Shown here: piece by piece, positions 8,256 through 17,175 of the stretch
Position numbering within the stretch: the first letter of the stretch is position 1
How the letters are laid out: every line of letters begins with the position of its first letter
From: JBAZAX01 sp041671765
Lineage (GTDB): Bacteria > Babelota > Babeliae > Babelales > RVW-14
Reading direction: 5' to 3'
Length of the DNA: 64,000 bases
Assembly: GCA_041671765.1 (NCBI GenBank)
Contig: JBAZAX010000001.1
Span: forward strand, 1 to 64,000
Made by a program: the position numbers and the translations under genes
Notes under the pieces: model-generated
What the model saw: only the letters and a program-made list of their open reading frames with translations
Databases searched by the model: none
What the model was told of the DNA's origin: nothing

Positions 8256-8667
8256 AGCTTGGTTGTTGAAAGCAAAAAGTGATTTAAAATCAGCAAAAAA
8301 ATTATTTAAAGATGACGATGAAACGCTTGATACTGCAGCATATCACACTCAACAATGCGTAGAAAAGGCATTAAAAGCGTTTCTTGTTTTTAATCACCGA
8401 GTTCCACCAAGAACACATGACTTAGAAAAGCTTTTAGAATTATGCGTGATTTTTGATCAGTCCCTTAAATTTTTAGCTGATGAAGTTATAACATTGATCC
8501 CATACGCAATTTATTCAAGATACCCTGACGATTACTTCGAAATTTATAGATCTGATGTTGAAGCAGCTATAATAATAGCACTCAAAATATTTAACCTGAT
8601 ACGAAACAAAACAGACGTTAAAGATAATCCCAATCTTACCATTTTTGATATTCAAGATACGGAATAA
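8242..8667 (+). CDS. HEPN domain protein (toxin partner)
   Basis: This 141-residue HEPN protein (PF05168 type) has an N-terminal four-helix start with AYHTQQCVEKALKAFL, the conserved THDLEKLL after a short loop, and SRYPDD near residue 93. The RNase-type Rx4-6H motif can only be read as RVPPRTH in the loop, not in the C-terminal helix where active HEPN RNases carry it, so nuclease activity is uncertain. It overlaps the MNT gene and is followed 12 bases later by a hydrolase gene, which places the pair inside a larger operon rather than as a free-standing module. Confidence 0.8.
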   Translation: MLEHKAWLLKAKSDLKSAKKLFKDDDETLDTAAYHTQQCVEKALKAFLVFNHRVPPRTHDLEKLLELCVIFDQSLKFLADEVITLIPYAIYSRYPDDYFEIYRSDVEAAIIIALKIFNLIRNKTDVKDNPNLTIFDIQDTE

Positions 8668-8679
8668 AAAGAGGATCTT

Positions 8680-9675
8680 GTGTTTAACTTAAGATTAATA
8701 CTAATCCCCATATTATTTTTGGTTATGTCAGGATGCACAAACAGGGAGGAATATAATTTGAGTAACAATAAAATTCATACCGGCCAAGTAACCATCACTA
8801 CTGCAACAGGTATAAAACTTTATACAGAAAATTTCGGAGAAAAAACTAACCCTGCAATTCTGCTAAGCTCCGGAGCAATGGCACCGGCAAGATTTTGGAT
8901 TGATGATTTTTGCCAAGAATTAGCAAACTCAGGATATTTTGTTATTCGATATGATCATCGGGACATGGGATTATCTTCAGCCATAGATTATACAAAAAAA
9001 CCGTATAGCTTAAACGGTTTAGCATCAGACGCAATTGCCATTCTTGATGGTTACGGCATTAACAAAGCACATATAGTCGGTCATTCCATGGGTGGAGCAA
9101 TTGCACAACTTCTAGCGTTGGATTATCCATCAAGAGTTGCAAGCATTACGCTAATATCTTCTTCTGTTTTAAGTAGTCCTGAACTGAACCCACAAGAAAA
9201 AAATTCGCTTGAAAAAACGTGGCAAGAAATGATGCAAAATAAACCAACAAAAAATTATGCTCAAAGTGTTGATGGTTTTTTGAAGTCATATGAGTATCTA
9301 CACGGAACAATTCCATTGGATAAAAATATTGCACAACAATATATAAAAGACATGTATGAGCGCACACTGCCCCAACATCTTGAGTGGTTTGAGAAATTTT
9401 CAGCAGGCATTGAGCCATTGCACAATCATGTCAAAGCACAACAAAATTTGCCTGATCGTACGAAAGAGTTAAAGAATATAAAAATTCCGGTTTTTGTCGT
9501 ACACGGCGAAATGGATTGCTTAGCTTTCCCAAGAATTATAAAAGAATATTGCGCCGATCTTATTCCAAATGCAAAAATGCATATTATTCAAGGCATGGGG
9601 CATATGATATTAAGCAAGCCTCTGTTTAAAAATATTAAAGATATTATCGTAACGAATCTAAAGGATCAAAAATGA
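8680..9675 (+). CDS. Alpha/beta hydrolase lipoprotein
   Basis: The start is GTG 8680 with AGAGGAT before it; the N-terminus is a lipoprotein signal ending VMSGC. The 331-residue product has a full hydrolase triad pattern: GHSMGG nucleophile elbow, VVHGEMDCLAFP with the acid, and GMGHM with the His. It is of the TAP/aclacinomycin-methylesterase type (RYDHRDMGLSS). It is probably an esterase or lipase-like enzyme attached to the outer face of a membrane. Its last four bases overlap the next gene (ATGA). Confidence 0.8.
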   Translation: MFNLRLILIPILFLVMSGCTNREEYNLSNNKIHTGQVTITTATGIKLYTENFGEKTNPAILLSSGAMAPARFWIDDFCQELANSGYFVIRYDHRDMGLSSAIDYTKKPYSLNGLASDAIAILDGYGINKAHIVGHSMGGAIAQLLALDYPSRVASITLISSSVLSSPELNPQEKNSLEKTWQEMMQNKPTKNYAQSVDGFLKSYEYLHGTIPLDKNIAQQYIKDMYERTLPQHLEWFEKFSAGIEPLHNHVKAQQNLPDRTKELKNIKIPVFVVHGEMDCLAFPRIIKEYCADLIPNAKMHIIQGMGHMILSKPLFKNIKDIIVTNLKDQK

Positions 9676-10340
9676 CTTTATTAAAAAAATTAAGTTATAC
9701 AGCATGTTTGGGAATAGTAATTTTATTTACAGGAGGTTGCATGAATAATACAACAAGTAGCAAATCCGGAACGGTAATTATTCTCAACGGCCCATCTTCA
9801 GTCGGAAAATCAAGTATTATTAAAGCATTTCAGGCTAAACAATCCATCCCTTGGCTTTCGATTGGAATAGATAATTTTTTTGTTGGAGTACTCCCACCCA
9901 AATTTTATCTCGAAAGTAAACCGGAACACTATGTTGTTATGCGTGGGGTATCTTCGGAAGATAAAGATGGTAAATTATTCACACTTGATGTTGGCACAGA
10001 GGGACAAAAAGTAATCAAGGGCATGCATCGAGCTATAGCCGCATACGCAAATGCCGGCAACAATGTAATTGTTGATTATATAAAATATGAACAGGCATGG
10101 CTCCCTGATTTAAAAGAAGCCTTGCATGGCATAAATGTCATTTGGGTTGGGGTTACGGCATCATTGGAAACAATTCAACAGCGAGAAAAGAAACGAGGCA
10201 CATCACCTGAAGGTCATGCCCGTAGCCATTATCACACGGTTCACCAAAGCATAAACTATGATTTAATGTTAGACACCGATAACTTAACACCTGAACAAGC
10301 AAGTGATGAAATTATTAAACTTATGCAAGACAAAAAATAA
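9672..10340 (+). CDS. Chloramphenicol-phosphotransferase-like P-loop kinase with lipoprotein signal
   Basis: After an N-terminal lipoprotein signal (hydrophobic core, lipobox FTGGC, Cys23) comes a P-loop kinase like chloramphenicol 3-O-phosphotransferase (PF07931): GTVIILNGPSSVGKSS with the loop at 40-47, SIGIDNFF, and VIVDYIKYE. Kinases of this type work in the cytosol with ATP. A perfect SD, AGGAGG at 9731-9736, lies four bases before an in-frame ATG at 9741 (Met24, just after the lipobox Cys), so a cytosolic form could be made from the same gene. It closes the seven-gene operon. The substrate is unknown; it need not be chloramphenicol. Confidence 0.75.
   Translation: MTLLKKLSYTACLGIVILFTGGCMNNTTSSKSGTVIILNGPSSVGKSSIIKAFQAKQSIPWLSIGIDNFFVGVLPPKFYLESKPEHYVVMRGVSSEDKDGKLFTLDVGTEGQKVIKGMHRAIAAYANAGNNVIVDYIKYEQAWLPDLKEALHGINVIWVGVTASLETIQQREKKRGTSPEGHARSHYHTVHQSINYDLMLDTDNLTPEQASDEIIKLMQDKK
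9731..9743 (+). promoter_or_regulatory. Internal Shine-Dalgarno and ATG after the lipobox
   Basis: AGGAGG, a 4-base spacer and ATG lie inside the kinase gene. The SD is encoded by the Thr-Gly-Gly of the lipobox. Starting here would remove exactly the export signal. Confidence 0.5.
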
Positions 10341-10385
10341 AACAAGTTAAGACGCAAGCATATTTACACACATGCTCTGATGGAA

Positions 10386-10889
10386 TTAAAATTGTCCAAA
10401 TTCAAATAAATCGGAGGATATCTCCTCAAATATCCCAATCAATACATTAGTATTGATTTTTTCAATCGTTTTTTTTATATCTTCTCTTGCTTTACTTATT
10501 GCACCAAGCGGATCATTTTTAGATATCCCTACTCCTAAAACGGCTACGTAAACACCTGACTCTGATGCATTCACAGCAATTCCCCGAACTATGGCAAAAA
10601 ATCCATGTGCGATCGTAAAATCGCCTGTAATTTTGGAAGGATTGCGAACAAACACGTCCCAAGATCGACCATCTTTGACTCCAAAATCCACCACCTCTCG
10701 CTGAATATCAACTTGAGCTTTTTGTAAAGCTGAAAGTCCTGATTCCGAACCATAGGCATACTTATATGCTATTTGACTGTGATATCCATATTTTTCACAA
10801 GCAATGGCAATTGCAAAAAATGCATCTAATTTTGAGTATAAAATTGACACAATAAAACACAGGCCAAGAAACGTTATAGTTTTTCTCAT
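10386..10889 (-). CDS. Secreted protein of unknown function
   Basis: The 167-residue product has a signal peptide (MRKTITFLGLCFIVSILYSKLDAFFA) and a strong SD (AGGGGGGAT). The mature part has no family I recognise. There are two short similar stretches: LSALQKAQVDIQREVVDFGV and GAISKAREDIKKTIEKINT, each an A-x2-KAxxDI helix. This could be an internal duplication of about 80 residues, with two beta/alpha halves in a DUF4189-like style, but I cannot confirm that. Confidence 0.55.
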   Translation of the reverse strand: MRKTITFLGLCFIVSILYSKLDAFFAIAIACEKYGYHSQIAYKYAYGSESGLSALQKAQVDIQREVVDFGVKDGRSWDVFVRNPSKITGDFTIAHGFFAIVRGIAVNASESGVYVAVLGVGISKNDPLGAISKAREDIKKTIEKINTNVLIGIFEEISSDLFEFGQF

Positions 10890-11101
10890 ACGAAATCCCC
10901 CCTATAAAATTAAGCCCCTAATATTTACTTAATGTAACATTTAGAGAATCTTTTCCGTTATTCTTTTAAAAAAAATCAGGATTTCTTTGTTCTAGGCAAC
11001 AAAATTCGATTAGATTTTGATCGATTGTAATCAAGTTTTATGGCCTGTTAATATTTATGTAGGAAGCTGAAAATCAATATATCAGAACGGGGGACATTAA
11101 A

Positions 11102-11899
11102 ATGAATTATAATCTATTAATTTTATATATATTTTGTCTATTTTTCACAAATATTTATACAAAAGACAAGGCAATCATTGTCGGCGCAACTTCAGGAATG
11201 GGAAGGCAAGTTGCAAAAATGCTTTCTAAAGATTACGATGTAGGACTGGTCGGACGAAGATTAAATCTGCTTGAATCATTAAAATCAGAAATTCCAACAA
11301 AATCTTATATCAAACAGATAGACGTAACACAAACAGAAACTGCCATCCAAAAATTATTTGAGTTAATTGAAGAAATGGGCGGACTTGATTTGATTGTTAT
11401 CAGCATAAGTGCAGCAAATGATAATCTTGAAACTAAAAAAAATTTTGAAAAAGATAAAAATACAATCGATGTTGACCTGTTCGGATTTTGGATAATGGCT
11501 GACACAGCACTATCTTTTTTTGAAAAACAAAAATCGGGACATTTGGTTGGAATCTCTTCAACAAGCGGCTTGAGAGGCGATGCCAAATGCCCTGTTTACA
11601 GCGGAGCAAAAGCATTTATTTCAAGATATCTTGAGGGGGTTAGAAATCAGATGATTCAAAAAAATATTCCAATTTATGTTACAGACATTATTCCCGGCTG
11701 GGTTGAGATAGAGGCAGAAGATGTTCATAAAATTCCCGGCGCTTACTGGGTGGCTACAACTCAAAAGGCTGCTCAACAAATTTGTGATGCTATCAAAGCC
11801 AAAAAGAAAAAAGCTTATATTACAAAACGCTGGCAACTAATCGCCTGGCTTTATGATATAACACCTGATTTTATTTACAATGCCATTGGTGGATTTTGA
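11102..11899 (+). CDS. Short-chain dehydrogenase/reductase with signal peptide
   Basis: This 265-residue SDR has the Rossmann NAD(P) motif GATSGMGR (28-35), the catalytic Ser in GISSTSG (near 153) and YSGAK (Tyr166, Lys170). Before the first strand is a 20-residue hydrophobic segment (LLILYIFCLFFTNIYT) that looks like a signal peptide. NAD(P)-dependent enzymes are rarely exported, so either it is delivered to a place with cofactor, such as the host, or the segment is a membrane anchor. It is followed by a long convergent terminator. Confidence 0.8.
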   Translation: MNYNLLILYIFCLFFTNIYTKDKAIIVGATSGMGRQVAKMLSKDYDVGLVGRRLNLLESLKSEIPTKSYIKQIDVTQTETAIQKLFELIEEMGGLDLIVISISAANDNLETKKNFEKDKNTIDVDLFGFWIMADTALSFFEKQKSGHLVGISSTSGLRGDAKCPVYSGAKAFISRYLEGVRNQMIQKNIPIYVTDIIPGWVEIEAEDVHKIPGAYWVATTQKAAQQICDAIKAKKKKAYITKRWQLIAWLYDITPDFIYNAIGGF

Positions 11900-11911
11900 T
11901 AGCATACGCCT

Positions 11912-11984
11912 AACTAAAAAGCCTTTCTCTTTTTTTGAGAATTATATTTTCTCAATTTAAAAGAGAAAGGCTTTTTAGTTTTTA
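11912..11984. terminator. Long bidirectional terminator
   Basis: AACTAAAAAGCCTTTCTCTT pairs with AAGAGAAAGGCTTTTTAGTT across an inner stem (TTGAGAA / TTCTCAA). T-runs occur on both strands. It sits between the convergent SDR and coiled-coil protein genes. Confidence 0.9.
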
Positions 11985-12013
11985 ATTACCAAATCTGTTG
12001 TAATTTATATCTG

Positions 12014-13162
12014 TTAAGACTTCTTAAAAAAAGCAATTACTGGTTCAAGCTGCTTTTTTTCTTTAGTAATTTCTGCTTGTCTGGCTTTAACCTTACTTAT
12101 ATCCATCACACTGCTCGGATCAACCCCTGACATATGACGTTGCCATCTTGCACTAATATCTTCAAACTCTTGTGTTAGCGCCTGCAATTTGGATTCCAAA
12201 TTATCCAATGTTATTGTGGGTTTATCTTTTAAAAATTTTCGGATCGCGTTTAGCTCACTAATTTGACTTAATAATGTATTTTTTTGAGCTGTAAGCTGCA
12301 CAAAGTTTTCACATGTCGATATCATGGATTTTGTATCTTCATTATTTGCAATACCTCGCTGCTTTAAAATATCACTTACTTTAGTATATATTTCTCGTCC
12401 ACGAATAAAATCTTTTACATCACGTATAAAACTTTTTAGTGATCTTAGATCATCTGCTTTCGCCTTTACATAAAGGTTATACTCCCTTGTTTTTTCCTTT
12501 AATTCTTTTATTATTTTCACAGCTTTTTGATAAGATTCGCTTTCTTGAACATCTCTCAAGTTTTTTTCAATTCTAGCAATTTGTGGCTTCAATGTTTGTT
12601 TCAATTGTTCTTGTTCGATTTTTGCAACTGCCGATTGCGCCCAACCTGTTTTGGTTTCTTTTGCTTCGCGTAAATAACCCCTAGCCCCATAAAGTATGAC
12701 ATGTCTTCTGTCTGCAAGCTCTTTATATTCATCTTCTCTATCAGATCCTTTCAAAGCGCTTGCTCCTTCTGGACTGTTGAAATATTCAAATGATTCAAAT
12801 GCTCTGGCTGCTCCGGATACCCTATCTGCAGCACCCATTGTATAATCTTGCGGAGGATTAACTCTGTATTGACCACACTTAATTAATTTTATTCTAAGAT
12901 CTACAATTGCGCTCTGAATTTCGCTATGTTTGGGAGTTCCTTTTCTTGTCATATTTAACATTCGATCGAGGTCTTCTAATGTTTTAATTCCAACACTTTG
13001 CAATGGAGAGCTAGCATAATTAAAAGATCGTGCTTTTTTTATTAAAATGTCAGCCGCATCTGGCCTTTTCGCCGCCTTAGCTGGTTTTTCCATCGCCATA
13101 ATTGAATTAAAAAATAAAGCACAGATTATAGCAGTGCCTAAAAACTTACCTAAACTTCGCAT
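12014..13162 (-). CDS. Secreted coiled-coil protein of unknown function
   Basis: The 382-residue product has a signal peptide ending NSIMA-ME and an SD GGCGGGA. The mature protein is almost all helical and charged. Residues from about 180 on carry heptad-like stretches (KIEQEQLKQTLKPQIARIEK; EKKQLEPV) typical of coiled coils. No domain is recognised. It stands alone between a terminator and the GIN-domain gene. Confidence 0.6.
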   Translation of the reverse strand: MRSLGKFLGTAIICALFFNSIMAMEKPAKAAKRPDAADILIKKARSFNYASSPLQSVGIKTLEDLDRMLNMTRKGTPKHSEIQSAIVDLRIKLIKCGQYRVNPPQDYTMGAADRVSGAARAFESFEYFNSPEGASALKGSDREDEYKELADRRHVILYGARGYLREAKETKTGWAQSAVAKIEQEQLKQTLKPQIARIEKNLRDVQESESYQKAVKIIKELKEKTREYNLYVKAKADDLRSLKSFIRDVKDFIRGREIYTKVSDILKQRGIANNEDTKSMISTCENFVQLTAQKNTLLSQISELNAIRKFLKDKPTITLDNLESKLQALTQEFEDISARWQRHMSGVDPSSVMDISKVKARQAEITKEKKQLEPVIAFFKKS

Positions 13163-13367
13163 ATTCCCGCCTTTCTTCTTTTTGAGGTGTCATAATGCAC
13201 TCAAATACGCTGCACATCATGAAAACCTGTTAATATTTCACATATCAATACTAATTGTAATAAATCTATGCAAAGCAAATCAAGATTATAGTTATATTTT
13301 ATGTAAATACTAGTCAAATAGTAAAGTTTGATATGGGGATTGGTAGCTTTTGAAAGTAACTGTTTTT

Positions 13368-14072
13368 TTAAGCGCAACTCTTAGCTGCATTATGATGCTT
13401 ATCAGCAAAGTTTTTGATACTTCCAACCCCAGATTTACTGTAAGAAAGATCACGTATATTTATTTTTGCAGAACCACAACCAGAAACGGTGACCACTCCT
13501 GTTTCTCCGACTAAGTTTTTCCCATTAAATGAACCACAGCCTGATACCAAAATAGTTTGTTTTTTTGCAATCCCAGAATTGATATTCAAGCTACCCACGC
13601 CGGTTAATTGAGCATCGAGAGAATCAGCTTCGAGATCTTGTACATTCAAAGATCCCACTCCACTTAAAATTAACTTTAGTGACGGTGTTTGGAGTTTTTT
13701 TATTTCAATGCTGCCAACGCCTTGATTTTTTACTAAACATAAATTTTTTACTAAAACACAAATCTTCAGATTTTTCATATTTCTGTAACATTTCCATTTA
13801 ATCATTCTCACCTTCAGTATTCCATCTTCAACAACTGTTTCAATTATTGGAATAATATTGCCATCAGCCTCTATTTTTACTGATTCATTTGGACCTTGAA
13901 CTATCTCAAGAGAACCAACTAAATTAAAATCAATTTTATTAAAATCTCCAACGTTACGAAATTCAGAAATTACTTTGCCTGAGCAGATCCACGAGCAAAA
14001 ATTGCAACCCAAAACTGTTGCCATTAATAGAATGAATGCAATAAAAACTAATAGCATAATCCAGTAATTCAT
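13368..14072 (-). CDS. DUF2807 (GIN domain) secreted or anchored protein
   Basis: The 234-residue product has an N-terminal hydrophobic anchor (lipobox-like VLGC) and then a head GIN domain (PF10988). It opens with the typical FNKIDFNLVGSLEIVQG and VKIEADGNIIPIIET. GVGS, GCGS and SGVGS turns recur about every 20 residues, which marks a right-handed parallel beta solenoid. Members are cell-surface or periplasmic proteins of unknown role, often called putative autotransporter adhesins. It is rich in Cys, consistent with an oxidising location. Confidence 0.8.
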   Translation of the reverse strand: MNYWIMLLVFIAFILLMATVLGCNFCSWICSGKVISEFRNVGDFNKIDFNLVGSLEIVQGPNESVKIEADGNIIPIIETVVEDGILKVRMIKWKCYRNMKNLKICVLVKNLCLVKNQGVGSIEIKKLQTPSLKLILSGVGSLNVQDLEADSLDAQLTGVGSLNINSGIAKKQTILVSGCGSFNGKNLVGETGVVTVSGCGSAKINIRDLSYSKSGVGSIKNFADKHHNAAKSCA

Positions 14073-14186
14073 TTTAAACCTAACACTTTTAGACTAAATT
14101 TTAGTTGATTTTAAATAACGATTAACATTATCAGTCCCACTATAAATAGTCAAAACCATTGTATTTCAAACAACCTCAGCATAAAA

Positions 14187-14233
14187 GAATTGGGCTATGC
14201 CACTTAAAACCATAGCATTGCCCAATTTTTTTA
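14187..14233. terminator. Terminator hairpin after the hydrolase gene
   Basis: AATTGGGC-TATG at about 14188 pairs with CATAGCA-T-GCCCAATT ending near 14227, followed by a T-run on the plus strand and A-rich flank on the other side. It lies just beyond the stop of the minus-strand hydrolase gene. Confidence 0.7.
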
Positions 14234-14252
14234 TCAGCTTACTTTTGCAACA

Positions 14253-15398
14253 TTATTTTTCAGAAGATAAATCCGTTAATGTTGCAGCCGTTTTTTGCAA
14301 AATCCAATCAGACATAGTTTTTAATACCACTGGCGCAATCGTTTCTTCAATAGTCCCATATTCAGCCAATGCCCCTGTTTTACAAGTCTGGAGAGAATGA
14401 TTTAGATTTGGAAATTCAACTGCTGTAACATCACTATTTTCAGCGGTCTTAAGTGTTTCAGTAATAATAGAAATTGATGGTTGCGACGATGTAATCCAAT
14501 CATGATCTCCATAAAGCGCCAACATAGGAACTTTAATTCGTGCAAGCATATTTTCAGGCTTGCAGCCAATAAAATAACGGTACCATGGTGAATTGTAAAC
14601 ACTGACCATGCCTTCAATTTTGGCCTGCGTAATTGCGAATGGAATCTTCTCAGACTCAAGCTTTAACTGTTCAGGTAGATTGTTCCAATAATCGTGCAAG
14701 ACTTTTTCTAGCTTAACCTTGGCTATTTCAGAACTTGCCTGATTTACTATCGTAAGAATCTGTGTCCGTAACTTATGATCTTGATCAAGAAGCTCTTTGC
14801 TTGCACCATCAGCTTTTAATTGTTTGGCAGTCTGAATAACTAGTCCATCAATGTCTGCTTGAACAACGCCGGCCATGAGAACAACAAAGGCAACGTCAGC
14901 GGATTCCGCAGCAATCATGCTTGAGATCATGCCCCCTTCGCTATGCCCGATTAATCCGATGCTAATTGAGTTCAAGTCTTTGCGAGTCTTTAAGTACTCA
15001 ATTCCAGCAAGTACGTCATCGGCAAAATCTCGGCTCGTAGCGCTAGCATAATCACCAGTTGATTTACCAACACCACGCTTATCGAACCGCAGAACTGCAA
15101 TCCCATTCTGCACCAAATATTCCGCGAGAACCAAGAACCGTTTATGCCCCATCAACGTATAATCACGATCGTTAGGACCATAGCCAGGCACTAAAATTAC
15201 TGTGGCTACAGACTTTTTATTAATCGGAGTTGTTAGTGTTCCGGAAATTGTTATTCCAGCCTTGTGGCTCTGATAACTAACATCTTCTGATTTAATCAAC
15301 ATTTCATTTCTTTCAGTTTTTTCAGTTAAACAAGTATTTATTAAAAATACACCCATGCATAGACACAAACCAAGTGTTATGCGATTAGCATATAACAT
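14253..15398 (-). CDS. Exported alpha/beta hydrolase (dienelactone hydrolase-like)
   Basis: The 381-residue product has a signal peptide with a possible lipobox (LINTC). The hydrolase core shows FDKRGVGKSTGDY, nucleophile elbow GHSEGG, LYGDHDW with the acid, and NLNHSLQ with the His, so the triad is complete. The arrangement (N-terminal beta part with VSYQSHKAGITISGTL, then VPGYGPNDRDY) is that of the widespread exported alpha/beta hydrolases annotated as acyl-CoA thioester or S9-like hydrolases. The substrate is unknown. It is the third exported hydrolase in the window. Confidence 0.8.
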   Translation of the reverse strand: MLYANRITLGLCLCMGVFLINTCLTEKTERNEMLIKSEDVSYQSHKAGITISGTLTTPINKKSVATVILVPGYGPNDRDYTLMGHKRFLVLAEYLVQNGIAVLRFDKRGVGKSTGDYASATSRDFADDVLAGIEYLKTRKDLNSISIGLIGHSEGGMISSMIAAESADVAFVVLMAGVVQADIDGLVIQTAKQLKADGASKELLDQDHKLRTQILTIVNQASSEIAKVKLEKVLHDYWNNLPEQLKLESEKIPFAITQAKIEGMVSVYNSPWYRYFIGCKPENMLARIKVPMLALYGDHDWITSSQPSISIITETLKTAENSDVTAVEFPNLNHSLQTCKTGALAEYGTIEETIAPVVLKTMSDWILQKTAATLTDLSSEK

Positions 15399-15814
15399 TT
15401 AATATTCCTATAAATTAATCATAGATCCTGAATCAAGTTCAGGATGACAAAACGGAAAACAAAACACAGTATCAGTGAAAATAATTACACGATACTGGTC
15501 AAATTAAGGGAAAGTATTCTAGCACAGCAGCCATCAGCCACTGATACTTAGAGACTTAAATGATAACCGAAAAAACTTTCATACCGGCCCCGCTATTTTT
15601 AGAGGCAAATAAATTGTAACTACATGCTTATAGTAAGCGTAAATGGGCAACTTTGCAAAATTACTTTAATTTAGGTCATTTTCCCAGATTTTTTCAAAAC
15701 CTAACCCAATCTAAAGATCATTTTTTAAACAAATCATTCTCGACACGGTGACACAAAAGAGATACACTTTAATTATACAAATTATTAAAAATTTTACTTT
15801 TTAAAGGATATTTT
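15399..15814. other. Intergenic region with one REP-like hairpin
   Basis: There are 416 bases without a convincing gene. A palindromic repeat-like element lies at 15424-15448 (separate entry). The rest is AT-rich and must contain the divergent promoters of the hydrolase and of the toxin-antitoxin pair; I cannot place them with confidence. Confidence 0.4.
15424..15448. repeat. REP-like palindrome
   Basis: ATCCTGAA, loop TCAAG, TTCAGGAT, followed by GAC. This hairpin belongs to a type of short dispersed intergenic repeat seen in many bacteria (GATCCTGA...TCAGGATGAC). Confidence 0.5.
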
Positions 15815-16048
15815 ATGCCAACAAAAAATCCACGATTAAATATCACGTTTAGCCAAGATGAAGCAGAACTTATTACATCATTGGCGAAACAAAAACGCAA
15901 ATCAATTTCTTATATTGCAAAAGAACTGATTTTAGAAGCACTTGAAAGACATGAAGATATGGCATTATCGGCCATCGCAGATGCACGAGAAGAAGATGCA
16001 AAAAAGAAAGCAGAGAAAAGAATTTCTCACAAAGATGCTTGGAAGTAA
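15815..16048 (+). CDS. Antitoxin, ribbon-helix-helix type
   Basis: This 77-residue protein starts with an RHH DNA-binding region: RLNITFSQDEAELITSLA, then SISYIAKELILEALER. The C-terminal part is charged and helical (DAREEDAKKKAEKRISHKD) and would wrap the toxin. SD AAAGGA. The toxin gene follows after one base. Such antitoxins repress their own operon, probably at the region just upstream. Confidence 0.8.
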   Translation: MPTKNPRLNITFSQDEAELITSLAKQKRKSISYIAKELILEALERHEDMALSAIADAREEDAKKKAEKRISHKDAWK

Positions 16049-16049
16049 C

Positions 16050-16304
16050 GTGTACAACATAGAATACCTTAAAAAAGTAGTTTCTGCTGATATTCCAGCA
16101 CTCCCCAAATCTATTCGCAAACAAATTAAACAAGCAATTGAAGAACGACTTTCCGTTGATCCAATTGGGTTTGGCAAACCGTTACGTTACAATCTTAAGG
16201 GCTTCCGGCGCCTGCGAGTTGGCGATTACAGAATTGTTTATAAAATCGAAAATAAAGTGGTACTAATCTCTGCAATTAAACATCGCAAAGATATTTATGA
16301 GTAA
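16050..16304 (+). CDS. RelE-family toxin
   Basis: The 84-residue toxin starts MYNIEYLKKVVSADIPALPK and has the core KPLRYNLKGFRRLRVGDYRIVY and the end AIKHRKDIYE, which is diagnostic for RelE-like ribosome-dependent mRNases. I chose GTG 16050 because GGAAG precedes it and the product then starts like its family; an ATG at 16035 would overlap the antitoxin gene by 14 bases. It pairs with the RHH antitoxin immediately upstream. Confidence 0.8.
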   Translation: MYNIEYLKKVVSADIPALPKSIRKQIKQAIEERLSVDPIGFGKPLRYNLKGFRRLRVGDYRIVYKIENKVVLISAIKHRKDIYE

Positions 16305-16342
16305 CAAAATTAAATGAGTTATTTTCATTTTACGCTAATTTT

Positions 16343-16367
16343 GAAAATAAGAACTATTCTTATTTTC
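16343..16367. terminator. Hairpin after the toxin-antitoxin operon
   Basis: GAAAATAAGAA, loop CTA, TTCTTATTTTC: a perfect 11-bp AT-rich stem between the toxin stop and the convergent acetyltransferase gene. It is probably a weak bidirectional terminator. Confidence 0.5.
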
Positions 16368-16416
16368 ACAGACGCAAATAACGAAGTTTTGTAAAAATCA
16401 CCGAAAATTAATTTCC

Positions 16417-17064
16417 CTAATTTTTTTTGATATGTTTAAGTTTTAGGCCTGCTCTAATCTCATAATCAACCACAAAACCAAATCTATTGAATACTGCTTG
16501 AGCCCTAGTATTTTCGCGTTGAACAAAAAGATCAATTTGTCGAGCCTCAGGCAATAATTTAAAAATCGAAAAAACCAGTTTCCTGCTCAATCCACGTCCC
16601 TGCGCCATTGGAATAATCGCCAGCGGATCTAATGTTACACAATCTTGCACCACACAATCTTGTGTAAATTTTGGTCCAAGATAAAACACGGCATATCCCA
16701 AAATCTTGGTTGATTCAACGTCTTTTATTGTTACCACAAACGATATGTTGCACTTAGCTTGCTGACTTTGAATACATTTGCTCATTTCATATGCATTTTG
16801 TTGTTGAAGCCATTTTGTTGCCATTGCAATTTTTTCATCTTCGACACCAGTTTGCAACGTCTGATGAGAAAATGCAGCAATCATTACAGGAATAAGTTCT
16901 TTTTCTAATTCAAGCAATTTTTGATAATCGGTAAATTTATGCCACTCAATCAAAATATTGTTACCAGTTTTATCTTGTTCGGTCCAAGAACCATGCTCCA
17001 TGCCCAATAAACCAGCCGGAACCAATACTAAAACTAAGATTTGAACTCGTTTTGAAATATTCAT
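16417..17064 (-). CDS. GNAT acetyltransferase with signal peptide
   Basis: The 215-residue product carries an N-terminal hydrophobic signal (VQILVLVLVPAGLLGMEHG) and a GNAT fold. The acetyl-CoA loop is LAIIPMAQGRGLSRKL (the Q/R-x2-G-x-G/A motif), followed by DLFVQRENTRAQAVFNRFGF, the usual last strand and helix. An acetyltransferase outside the cytosol has no obvious acetyl-CoA source, so delivery into a host cell is a reasonable idea. The similarity is to general GNAT proteins; the substrate is unknown. Confidence 0.75.
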   Translation of the reverse strand: MNISKRVQILVLVLVPAGLLGMEHGSWTEQDKTGNNILIEWHKFTDYQKLLELEKELIPVMIAAFSHQTLQTGVEDEKIAMATKWLQQQNAYEMSKCIQSQQAKCNISFVVTIKDVESTKILGYAVFYLGPKFTQDCVVQDCVTLDPLAIIPMAQGRGLSRKLVFSIFKLLPEARQIDLFVQRENTRAQAVFNRFGFVVDYEIRAGLKLKHIKKN

Positions 17065-17175
17065 TTTAACCTAAATTTAAAAACCAATTTTATTCAAATT
17101 TTCTGCGATTTTAATGTATGGGTTAAAACTACCAGTGTGGTCAAAATAATCAAAATCATGGGATTCACGCTTGAA

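Noticed and set aside
9672..10340. Annotation as a chloramphenicol resistance enzyme
   Set aside because: The family link is good, but substrate residues cannot be checked here and the protein carries an export signal, so a resistance role is not supported.
15942..16304. A longer 120-codon version of the RelE toxin
   Set aside because: The first 36 codons run through the antitoxin gene in another frame. The GTG at 16050 with GGAAG gives a product that starts like the family.
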